DNA of 64,000 nt. It comes from Guillardia theta CCMP2712. Lineage: Eukaryota; Cryptophyceae; Pyrenomonadales; Geminigeraceae. How positions within the stretch are numbered: the first letter of the stretch is position 1; each line of letters starts with the position of its first letter. Location of the stretch: assembly GCF_000315625.1 (NCBI RefSeq), contig NW_005434670.1, forward strand, positions 892,571 through 956,570. The letters are read 5' to 3'. The position numbers and the translations under genes were made by a program. Positions 1 through 10,216 of the stretch are shown here, in pieces. Under the pieces are notes generated by a model, which was given only the letters and a program-made list of their open reading frames with translations, was not told where the DNA came from and searched no databases.

Positions 1-720
1 GTAATCGGGGCCCATAACCGATGGCAAGTTATACGTCGGTCGGTACTAGTCCAAAGTCACGCAGATATCACATCGACCTTAGTTGTAACAAGACAGTTTT
101 TGCTCAAGACCGAGTTTAATGCACACAAAACCAGTATTGAGGAGCACATGAGACATAGACTGTATGCTAGGATGTGAAACCCAAGCATCCAGACATGAGA
201 GGACCTTAACAAGACGGCTAGGAAAGTCCCCTCTTCATCCCATGTACTACATGCCGCCTCGCCACGTAAGTCGTCTTGGTTTACAGGAGAGTTTTTGTTA
301 ACTCGGCGCTATCTGACTGGCACGGCTGGCATACGTTCCATCAACTGCCCGGCCGGGATCGGACTTCAAAGGCTTTACTGAGTCAAATCGGACTAGGCAC
401 CGTCTCCATTACGGTGGTTGGAGTCTCAGCCGCTCCCCGACTCCGAACCGGGGCCTGGAGCCGCGTCCGACGGTGCGCCGGGCCGCGGCTCAGTCGCCGA
501 CGGTCGAGTCACCGTGGCAGTGATCCGATCGGATCACCCCGGGCCCCAGACCCAGGGATCGCCCGCCGGGATCCGATCCGTGGCATGATCCGATCGCCCG
601 GCTGCCGCCGGGGCTCGGACTCCCCTGGGGGGCCCGATAATCGCCCGGCCCGGGCAGGGTACGAGTGGAGACGAGGGCCTACAGCTGGAGTGCAAGCAAT
701 GTCCCTTCCAAAGCCAGCGT
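1..720. repeat. GC-rich repeat island, copy 1 of a dispersed element
   Basis: No gene is convincing here. Positions 45-345 match 6999-7290 in the same orientation over long blocks (the tactagtccaaagtcacgca block, the gacagtttttgctcaagacc block, and the ctcggcgctatctgact block), separated by small indels. Positions about 400-660 are very GC-rich and dense in short self-complementary words such as GATCGGATC, GGGCCC and CCGGGC. I read this as part of a dispersed non-coding repeat; whether it is a decayed transposon cannot be told from one window. Open frames across it are what stop-poor GC-rich DNA gives by chance. Confidence 0.6.
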
Positions 721-1039
721 AGCAAAGAGGAAGAGGAAGAGGAAGATGAAGATGAAGGTGGAAAGGGAAGGGGAAGGGGAAGAGCCCCAAATACGAGGAG
801 GAGACGCGAGCAAGAGGCTCAGAGATTGGATGAGGAAGTTGAGATGAAAGCAGGAAACAACGCAACCATCCTGCTCTTTGACTTGCCCGCCTCATGTTGG
901 CGGATAATAGCAGTGAGCATTTGAGCGAGCAAAGTATGCAAGAACCCTTTGAGAAGGCAAGATGAAGAAGCGGAAGATTCACAAAGTAGAGAGATGAGTC
1001 CAACCTGTTGCTCAACTACTGTGCAGGAGTACGTTGAAG

Positions 1040-2436
1040 ATGGAGGACAACAATGGAGGGAGCAGGGTACAGGTGAGGGTGAAGGAACTGGCTTCAGGAA
1101 AAGAGACTCTCCTCGATCTTGGGACGTGGGACACAGTTGGGATCATGAAGCGACGTCTGGAAGGGAAGGGATTCGGTCCGGCAGCTCTCCAGCGACTCGT
1201 CCATGCCGGACGAATCTTGGACGAGGAGGAGACTCTGCTGGGAAGCGGGGTGAGCAAGTCGCCGACGGTCTTTTTAGCGATGAAGCGGGTTGACTATGCC
1301 AACTCCGTGACCGGCTCGATGCCTGAGCCACGAGGATACACTCCTGCTAATCTCTCTTCCTTCTCCTCCCCATATCGGCCCGCAGAGACCTCCCAAACAT
1401 CGCAGACAGACGAAGAAGTTCCGACTTGCCGCATCTGCCATGGCGAGCACAACGGGCCTGGCGACCAAAGATTGTTTTCTCCGTGCCTCTGCAGGTCAAG
1501 TTAGCTCCCTTGCTCCCCTCTCACTCGCCCGCTCTGACCTGCAGCAGGGGGAGCATGCGGTACGTCCATGTCGCATGTCTGAACCGATGGCGAGCCGTGA
1601 GCAACAACCCGCAATCGTACTATCAGTGCGACTCCTGCCGCTACAAGTACAACCTGCGGCGGACGGCGTTTGCAGAATACTGCAACTCTTACAAGGTAAG
1701 GATACAAACAAATCGTTGTCTGCTCCACACTCCATCGGCAGACGTACATGGACTCAGATACGTTCCACTGCTGCCTGTCTTGATACGTTCCACTGCTGCC
1801 TGTCAGATGGAGCAGGAGGGAGATTGATTCTGCGCGCAGGTGCAGGAGGTTCTGACGACAGTCACATGTGTGTGTCTGGTCGTTCTTGGCGGTCTTCTCT
1901 CCTACACCACGGGGATCGAACATCGGCTCTATCGTGCTTGCGAATGGACTCCACAGGTAAATCACCTCCGTGCCCTCTAACGAGGATCAACGTGCACTTG
2001 GATGCTCAAGATGATTGTGATATAGATGTAGATGATGTTGTAGATGATGTTGTAGATGATGATGATGATGTATTTGATGATTATGATTTACAGTGGCATG
2101 GGACGAGATGGTCCAGCATCTTCGACTTCTTCATGTGTGGACTGATAGTCGTTGGCATTGGCGGGTTCTGCTCTGTCATCTACGATGCTTACAAGGTGAC
2201 TCGAGATCGTGTTCTCATCGCCTTGACCTCCATCACAGAACGATGCGAGGAACATGCAGTTCAGTCTCGTCTACTTGTTCGCACTGTACGGGCACCTTGT
2301 CATGAGGATCGTCTGCTTCGTCGGCATCCTCCACTCACTCCGCACCGTGCACAAGTTGGTGGAGGAGGAGATGAAGCGAGCGCTGTCAAGGTGGGGAGAT
2401 GCCATCCTTGAAGTCAATGCTCGGCCTCCTAGCTGA
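1040..2436 (+). CDS. Ubiquitin-like/RING-CH (MARCH-type) membrane E3 ligase
   Basis: Predicted membrane-bound E3 ubiquitin ligase. Five exons: 1040-1494, 1548-1695, 1840-1956, 2094-2195, 2239-2436, all with GT-AG introns of 43-144 bp and consistent phase. Residues about 8-80 look ubiquitin-like (VRVKELASGKETLLDL then a LVHAGRILDEEETL stretch). About residues 132-185 form a C4HC3 RING-CH finger: CRIC, CLC, then HVAC and CDSC; the CLC-RGS segment is completed exactly across intron 1. Downstream are hydrophobic segments (VTCVCLVVLGGLL; MCGLIVVGIGGF; a final pair around LVYLFALYG and VMRIVCFVGIL), so about four membrane passes near the C-terminus. ATG 1040 is chosen because the frame has no earlier ATG. 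MARCH-like ligases act on membrane proteins in endosome/ER routes; the substrate is unknown. The fused ubiquitin-like region is unusual. Intron 3 holds a GATGATGTTGTA repeat. Confidence 0.85.
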
Positions 2437-2824
2437 GCAACGAAGACGGGGCATATCGATGCTCCAGGCACATGGTGCACAGAGCGGCAGGAGGCAAGTT
2501 TGACTGTACTTGGTGATGCCTTTCCGACTGCTCGACAATGAAAGTGACTTGACCTTCATTGAGAGTACCTTGCTCTAAGGTACGGCTGCAAACCATCACG
2601 TCATCTTATGATGCTTGATGTACACGTCATCACGGACCTCCATTGCCGTCCACGTAAACTATGTCGTTGCTTCCTGCTCAAACAAACAAGGTTTCAGTTG
2701 TTTGCTTCTACTCTTTTCCTCTTGCTTCATCATCAACAAAAATGCATCTTCGTCATCATCCTCATCAACAAAATCAACACTATCGTCATCATTATCCTCA
2801 TCATCCGGCATCAGCAGCAGCAAC
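2437..2824. other. Convergent 3' intergenic region
   Basis: Gap between two converging genes. It contains CATCATCATC-type low complexity around 2750-2815 and nothing I recognise as a gene. It would hold both 3' untranslated regions. Confidence 0.5.
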
Positions 2825-5822
2825 TCATCGAAACAAACCTAATCTTGCTGCACGCCTGTCGTTTAGTGCTCTCTCGACGCTCTTTCTCTCCCTGTGGTGA
2901 TTCATCTTGGTCTCTTTTGACTCTTTTTCTTGGATGTCCACGAGCCCGAGACGATCTCGCCAGGCCTGCAGCTGCCCGTTCAACTTGTGCGGCTCCCTTC
3001 TCTCCCCATCCAGCGAGATCCGAGAGTGGTGCGGGTGTGCGCCCTCCACTGGCTTTGCTCGACGAGAGTTGGGAGAGCGAGAATGCCTGCCATCCTTTGC
3101 GTTTGACGACGGACGAACATCGTTGCCGTTGCCGCTGTGCTGATGCTTCTCGCTATGGTGGCGCCGAGGCTCGGAGGTTTCTGCATGGTCGTCGGCAACT
3201 TCATGCACAGCTTGCCTTGGCAAGTCCTGAGCACGCGCTCGACCCTCAGGTTCCTCATCCTCGTGAGGTCTCTGGTGAGCATTGCCATACTCTTGCTCCC
3301 CGCGCAACACATCGGAGTCGAACAGGTCCTGCGGGTGCAGCACCTCGGCACCTTGCTGCGGCTTCTTGGAGCGATCGATCGACCCCAGGCTCGCACTTCT
3401 CCTCGACATGCGCGCAGATCGCACTTCCTCCCCACTATCAGTCGCAGCTTGTTCAGCCACATGTCTGAACTCGCTGCGAGCAGATGCCAGGGGCACGTCG
3501 AGATTGCTCCTGCTGCGGAAGTTCTCTCGGAACGTCCGAACAACCCCCGTCTCGAGGCTCAAGCTCTTGTCTCTCAGTCTCCTTGGTGTGAAGGGCCAAG
3601 GATTGGAGGAAGCAGTCCTGGCAGTGAGCGGTACGATCCTCTCTTCCTGCAGCTCTGTGGGTGTATTCATCCTTGAGACCATCCTCTTCTGCGCCTTGAT
3701 CATGGATTCCAACGCTCGGAGATGCAGAGACAGAGCATGATGGTCTGAGCTGCCGCTGCTGGACTCCAGCTCGTGAAAGCACTGGTAGACAAGGTTGGAG
3801 CAGTTGTCCAAGAACTCTATCATGTTGTTTCGATTAGCAGGAGAGTTGTAATGATCACGCTTTGGTTCGATGGCTTTGCAAATCGGTGACCTCCTTTCAG
3901 ATGACTCGAGCCTCTTGAAATTCGAATCTTTGGCCTTCGTTTCGACCTTTTCCTCCGCAGAATCGTCACGCTGTGCAAATAATAAACTTTTGATTCCCAG
4001 CATCATGATGGCGGTGTGATCATCAGCAGTCACTGTCATCTGACCAAGTTGACGCTCGGCGAACAGCTTCATTTGGAGGATCATGACTTTCTCGAAGGCT
4101 GGGAGGTCTAGCTCTCCCTTCTCGTTGCACATCTTCTTATCTTGCGTGAGGGAACGAAATTCTTCATTCGAAATCTTGATGGGTGGGATGAAATTCATCT
4201 TTCGCAAGCCTTCGTATACCTCCTGATGTGTGAGTCCTCCCGAATTGTCAATATCCAGCTTCTTGAAAATGTTCTGAATTCGCTTCTTGAAGTCTGCTTG
4301 TGATTGCGAATTCATGAGGGTCCGCAGCAGGGGGTCTAGCGAATGTGCCTCAACACCTGCAGTCAAGCGTGACAGCTTTTCTGACATCAGAGATTCTCTT
4401 TCAGTGCGGACGGCTGATGTGAAATTGTCGATCAGCACTGCGACTACCACCGGCACGAGGGTGAAAGCAACAATGATAAGGAAGAAGACGAAGAACAGTG
4501 CAGGCCCTGGCTCGATAGTGCCGTCTGCTCGGAACAGTTTTCGTGCTTTCTCGGCCCAGTTGTCTGGTGAAACAGCATCAAGAAACCCTCACTGTAAACA
4601 ATAGAGAAGACCTAGCGTCGCTGCTTGGAAGAGTGCAAACATTGCTTTTAGAAACGTTTTCCAATTCTCTGGATCTTTTTCTGAAAAAAAGTTGACGCCA
4701 AGGACCGCGAAAATGGACGTCACGAACACTGCAATCTGGTCGCTTGTTAGATTTCTGCCAGTGGAAACGCAAATTCTTACCAGCATAGCATTTGCGACAG
4801 GAATAAGAGAAGCGGTCAATGCGTTTGTGAGTAACCTGAGAGATTGAAGCTTTCCAAAGAGTCGAAGAATTCTGAATGCTCTCATGATACGAAAAGCTTT
4901 GAAGAACGGGAGCTGTATGGGGCCCAAGCTTACAAGAGAGATGGTGATGATGAAAGCATCGAACAAGTTCCAGCCATTGCTTACGAAGCTCTTGAACCAA
5001 TGCGCAGATATGTTCAAAAGGAGCTCTAAGGTGAAAAGAATCGTGAAGATTTGATCGATCTGTTCTAGCCACTGCAACACTTGTGGATCGTATGGCTCTT
5101 CGTTCAACTCAGGCCTCATCTGCAACAGGGTAGCGGTGGAAGCGAAGTTCAAAGCTATCATAATAGCCACAACAACTTGCATCCGTTTGGAGTTGTAGAA
5201 GAGAGAAAGGCGATTCTGCAGCCTCTTGATCCTGTGCTTCTTTTTCCATCTCTTCAATGCGACCTCGGCTAATTCTGTGATAGTGGAGATCCAATCTTGA
5301 CACTCGGACTCTGAGCGAGTCTGGAAGATGTAGGTATGGCCCGAGTTGTACCCTGCCAGGCATCAAACGTCAGATCACCAGCACACCTGGGGCCCGGCGA
5401 TTCTTACCGTCCTTGGCTGTGCTTACTTTGAACTCTCTCAGGGGACGCCCGGACTCGACCACCAGCTTTGCTTGTCGTCTCAGCACCTTTGCGTTGGTGT
5501 CAAAGTACTCGACTTCAGCCCTCTCCTCTGGCTTTGCCCAGTCCTCGATGGAAGCACGTTGCACACCAACGATGTCATGCAAAGGAATATAGTCCACTAT
5601 TTGGTCGCCATTCTCCCATGCGATGGCCAGCATGTCAGGAGTCAGTGCAATACGTCTGGGCTGGAACTCCAGACTTCCATTCAGGAGCTGGACTTCCGAA
5701 TCTTTCGTGCAGACTTCTCGCCTGGGCATCATTTCCGCGTTCTTATCGTAAGCGAGCGATAGGTGGGCACTGCTCAGGCGGTGCGACCTGGAAACCATGA
5801 GAGGTCTTGATGCTACGTACAT
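2825..5822 (-). CDS. PH domain - voltage-gated cation channel - EF-hand protein
   Basis: Predicted plasma- or ciliary-membrane cation channel subunit. Four exons (5822-5408, 5352-4781, 4735-4612, 4563-2825) give about 949 residues; introns are 55, 45 and 48 bp, the 45-bp one in-frame and falling inside S5. The N-terminal ~150 residues resemble a PH domain ending in a conserved Trp (SECQDWISTI). One ion-transport domain follows: S1 (VVVAIMIALNFAS), S2 (IFTILFTLELLLNIS), S3, an S4 with spaced arginines (FRIMRAFRILRLF), S5, a pore loop ATLDNW whose Asp sits where Ca/Na channels carry the selectivity acid, and S6 (FFVFFLIIVAFTLV). An EF-hand loop (DIDNSGGLTHQE) lies about 70 residues past S6, then a long charged tail. 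One repeat implies tetramers, as in single-domain channels. Ion selectivity cannot be read here. It converges with the RING-CH gene. Confidence 0.85.
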
Positions 5823-6400
5823 TGCTAGTGAATTATTCCTGTTTCAGAGCAAGGGCGGAGGATGAAGTTGGAACCTGGAGGATGGAGCGAGGATCGGTAA
5901 AGCGACCTGTCACTGCATAGTCCTCATGCCCACCAGCCCTTTTGCGTCCGAACTTCACTGAGCTGCCGATCTGCCCGCTCCTGTATCGGGTAAGATCAAT
6001 CAAGCATGGTTTTGACTCTCATCATAGCGACGTCTCTGCCATCCAACACTCAATCTTCCGCTGTTTTACTTCCCAGGCTGCTTCATTTTTGACGACCTCA
6101 GTGAAGAAAAAATTCCTCAAAGATGCATTGAAACTGTGAAATCCTTTGAAGTTGTCCCAAAATTGATCTAAACGTTTCAAATGTAGAGATGAGATAGTGA
6201 AGAGGAGGTTAGGAAATACTCATCTGCGAGAATCCAAATGAGCCTCCCTTCAAAAACCATCATCAGTATATTGCATGGAGTGTAATAAGGGGGTGGGGTA
6301 CTTTCAATAGACAGATGGGGTGGCCAATTCGCAGACTGAAGAGGACACGGGGGTAGGGGTGGTGTCGACATACTGCCGCCGCTGCAGGGATATGGCGCGC
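5823..6400. other. 5' intergenic region of the channel gene
   Basis: Upstream of the minus-strand channel gene. It is AT-richer than the flanks and carries one G-rich tract at about 6288-6340 (gggggtggggtac). No convincing gene seen. Confidence 0.4.
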
Positions 6401-6409
6401 CAGACACTC

Positions 6410-7520
6410 AGTAGGGTGGGTACTACGTACCGTAGTACCGTGGCTGCCACCCCCGCAGGCGGGCAGTCAACAGCGGGGTGTCACAGTGACTTGTCAGTCA
6501 CGGTGTGGGGGGTGGGTCATCCAAAGGCCGCAGCCGGACGGTCCGAGTCCGGCGGCGGCCCGGCCCACTTTCATGATCGGATAGATCCGCTCGGACTCCC
6601 GGGGTTTGATCCAATCCGGCCTGCGCGCCGTACGGTAGCCTGTTATCACGATCACCGGGCCGGGCTGGCCTACCAGCACGTCACGGCCTGGTGACGGACA
6701 CGCGGTGCATTGCCGGGCGGCCGCGGCGGACATCGCGCGCCGGTTACTAACTGAGTAAAGCCGCCGCGGGTCAGTGACTACAGTACCGAGCCTGAGTCAG
6801 TATCCTACCCGGCAGTCACAGTGGCACTGAGGACTCCGGGATTGGGGTTGACAGTTCAACCGTTCCGAGGCTCCGCCGGCCCGGCTGTCGCAAGCTTTCA
6901 CCGTCTGAGTTCTTCGGAATATCGGGGCCGGGCCCATAACGGTTGAACCTTGAAGCCTGGACGGAATACAACTTCCGAAGTTCAAGTTTGTTAGACTTGT
7001 ACTAGTCCAAAGTCACGCAGATATCACCGTGATCGACCTTACCGTAACAAGACAGTTTTTGCTCAAGACCGAGTTTAATGCACACAAAACAAGCATCCGA
7101 CAGACCGTGACATGCCGCGCCGGGCCCCATGATGAGAGGACGCCTTAGCAAGACGGCTAGGAACTTAGGGCCCCTCTTCGTCCCACCATGCCGTGACGCC
7201 TCGACACGTAAGTCGTCTTGGTTTACAGGAGACTCAGTTTTTGTGAACTCGGCGCTATCTGACTCTGGCACGGCTGGCATACGTTCCATCAAGATCCGGC
7301 GGAGTCCGATCCGATCAGTACGAGGACAATCAGGAGACTCGAGGAGGCTTGAAAACGGCGAGAAGCCTGAGAAAGACAGCCGCCCGAGAACCAAACCTAA
7401 TCCTGCCAACCGTGAACTGCTGTCCCCCAAACTTACTCAGTAGTGACCGACGCCGTCTCGGAGCCTGGCCGGGCCGGGCCGCCGGCGGGCGCGGCTCCGG
7501 ATCCGATCACTCACGGTAGG
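6410..7520. repeat. GC-rich repeat island, copy 2
   Basis: Very GC-rich, with many short complementary words: GTGAC/GTCAC, GACTC/GAGTC, CCGGGCC, CCGTA/TACGG. The block 6999-7290 is a diverged second copy of 45-345. Compared with copy 1 it carries several extra short pieces (for example CCGTG after gatatcac, CTC in ggagactcag, CT in tgactctggc). Both copies keep an intron-like gtaagt...tttacag of 21 bp (266-286 and 7208-7228). No credible protein is encoded. Confidence 0.6.
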
Positions 7521-8686
7521 GTCCTTTTTTAAAATCCCCCAGTGCTGACCCTAAAACTTGCCTTTTATATCTTTGGAGGGAGGCGGATCTAACGGTTTTG
7601 CGGTGGGGGTGGGTGGCCGACTTCTTTTTGCGGGAGTGACGAGGAGACGTAACTTCATTGGGTTTGACTGAGAGAGAAGGCATTGAGCGCGGACCGCAGA
7701 ACAGCAGGGGATCAGGGGGGCCGGAGGGAGGTAGGGGTTGAAGGCTCCTTGAAGATGGGAACCTCTGGCGGAAATACAGTTCTGAACTGGAGGGGGAACG
7801 TGTGCGACCATTGAACCCCTTCTTGCAATATTCAATATTGAAGCCAAAATTTGAGGGATTCATTTGAAATATTTTGCTGGTTTACCCCCCTACGAGCTTC
7901 CTAGGCCCCCGGGTCCGAGGGGGCTCTCATAATATCGAACTATTTCCCTTTAAATTAATTTTACAATTCAAAAATAATTATTTAGTATGTGAAAGTCCAT
8001 CCTTTCAATGATCACTTTCCCCAATCCCCCCCCGACCACCCCTCCCATCCACCCACCCTCCACCTTTAGCTCCAATTCAACTAAATCTCCAACTACCCTC
8101 GATCATCACCACCCTTCAATTGCCCTGAGACTGACCCACCATTTGATCTGGAATCCATTGAAAAAAATGGCGCCCACCTACCTTTATCACTACCCCACCC
8201 TTGACCCGGTGACCTATACCCCATGCTTCTTCACCCCACCCCATCAACTGCAATGGGTTGCATCCTCCTCCTCCGGGGAATCTCCTGCGTCCGGGCGACC
8301 CCTCCCCTGCGGTTTTCGCGTATTTACACTCTTCATCCCTTACGCGCAACCTTCTTATCCTCTAACTTCTTGGCGTCTCTGTGCTGCTCTCCCCCTGCTT
8401 CCTCCTCCGACTGATCGCATCAGAGAAAACTCTTCCCTGCTCCCCCAAGACCAACCTTCCTCATCAACTTGAGACTTCTTTGGTTGCCTGGCACTGGCTG
8501 ACCCTTGGGCCGGCACATCGGCAAACTGTCTCTTCTCATCTATTCGCGCACTTGCAGTCTTGGCGCTCAGATCAAACGTGCGGCAACATCGCAGATCGTT
8601 TGTGGTGGCAAATCCCTCCCCCTTATCTGACTTCCGTGGATACGATTTCGGACCGCAAGTGACAGTTGGAAAGCATGGTAAGGCCG
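7521..8686. promoter_or_regulatory. C-rich intergenic tract upstream of the 8687 gene
   Basis: From about 8010 to 8250 the plus strand is dominated by CCCC, CACCC and TACCCC words (for example ccaatccccccccgacc and actaccccac), the same composition that precedes other genes in this window. An AT-rich patch at 7930-7985 separates it from 7560-7860. The open frames here have low-complexity proline/serine composition and I do not accept them as genes. A promoter role is inference. Confidence 0.35.
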
Positions 8687-9911
8687 ATGGCATCTCCTGA
8701 GAACAAGCTGCTCGGTATGTGTTTCGCATCAGCGGTGAGGGATTCGTTCATCTCATCTCTTCTCCTTCCTCTGAATCAGGCTGGCAGGTTTCAAAGAGCA
8801 CCATGAACGTAAACGACGTGGTCGCTAGGACAGGGACGTACAGCATGTACGCTGCGCTGGCGCAATGCTGCCCTTCCTGTGTGCGACTGAAGGACGTCCA
8901 TTGTGGTCGCCATGGCGTGTCCGAGGTGGAGTTCACCAAGTGTTTGGACAAGAAGGGGTTCACAAAGATGCGGGACCGGAGGAAGGGAGCTCGACCGTGC
9001 CGGTTCGACCCCACCAAAGGTGAAGAGTTGTGATGCTAGTGCGCTGGATGGCGGCTGACTTCCAGTGCGCAGCTGGGCTCTTCCTCTTCAGCAACAGGGT
9101 CTGGAAGAGTCCCGACGATCCAGAGCAGCTCAAAGAGTTGAAGGAGAGCTGGGCGATCCTGTGCAAACAGTTTCCTTGCTTCGCCATGGATTGCTCGCTG
9201 GATAAGTTCCTTGGAGTCTGCAGGCGATTTCATGATGGCTGGTTGCCTTACGCATGGCGAGGTAACCAAATGAAGTCATTCGGCGACAAGATTGGAACTT
9301 TGACAGCACGAAATGAAGCTGAGTGTACTCAGCTTGGCCTCCCCAGCATCTCTGTAGCGGACGTAAAGCCTGCACTCAGCTCATGTCAAAATCCTGCTGC
9401 TGTCAAAGCTGTAGTACAGGACACGGTTCGCTCTGTCTCGACGGCTACTATCCAGCAAGCGACTCAAGCTTCAGTTTCGGTCAAGGAGGAGGCATACGAC
9501 ATGAAGGATGACTCGTCCACGTCCAAGTCGCTGTGGGACGACGCAGTTGATAATTTCTTCGGGACCGATTGGAACTCGCAAGAAGGGTTTGAGATGAGCG
9601 AGCAGGACGAGAATGAGCGATTGAACATCCTGGAGGTTAGGGGCAAGGACAGCGAGCGGAGCTGCCTCTCGTTCTTCCCAGGCTTCGACGGGTTCCAGCA
9701 GTGTGAGGGCAAGGGAGGAGAAACAACTAGCGTCAAGGGAGAGGCCGAAGCATATTCCCTGGAGCCCTTCGATGCGATAGAGGAGGATGATATACCGCAG
9801 CCCTCCTTGGTGGTAAGAATTGAGCTCGTTTCCTCTAGCTGGGCCGCGCGATGACAATCTTGGCAGGTAAACACGAGGTTCGCGGCCTTGAGACCGAGTG
9901 CCCTTGCATGA
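8687..9911 (+). CDS. Protein of unknown function, Cys-containing N-terminus
   Basis: Not recognised. Four exons join in phase: 8687-8714, 8780-9019, 9073-9812, 9867-9911, giving about 350 residues. The start MASPENKLLG joins exon 2 at WQVSKSTMN across a 65-bp intron. The first 90 residues contain clustered cysteines (QCCPSC, VHCGRHG, KCLDKKG, RPCRFD) that could bind metal, in a region with the basic stretch KMRDRRKGAR. The middle is helical-looking (PEQLKELKESWAILCKQF), and the last 130 residues are Ser/Thr/Glu-rich and probably disordered. No membrane segment or signal peptide. The basic N-terminus plus acidic tail would suit a nuclear regulator, but that is only composition. The last exon (15 codons) is the least certain. 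Confidence 0.6.
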
Positions 9912-10216
9912 TTGTTGAGGTTCAGAAGCTTGAGGAATGTACAATTAACATGTCTATATGCCAGAGTTGTCGATAGAGCATGAGGATAGTGTCGTAAGCC
10001 GAACCGAGCAGAGCGGCAAACCGCTCAAACCGCTCTGGGGCATGACTTGCAAAGAGATTAAACTGATCAAGATGTAATCTCATACGAGGGTCGGGCTACA
10101 ACCTCAAGTCTTGACAAGTCTCACTGACTTTTGAAGTCAAATGGTGAATTGATCGCATCGGTCGTGCGGCATCAGCAAGAGAACTAGTATGAACACGGCT
10201 CGCTCAAATGTTCGAC

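Noticed and set aside
8008-8472. Plus-strand ORF of 154 residues rich in Pro/Ser/Thr
   Set aside because: Low-complexity C-rich intergenic tract with no domain, no flanking exons and poor codon character.
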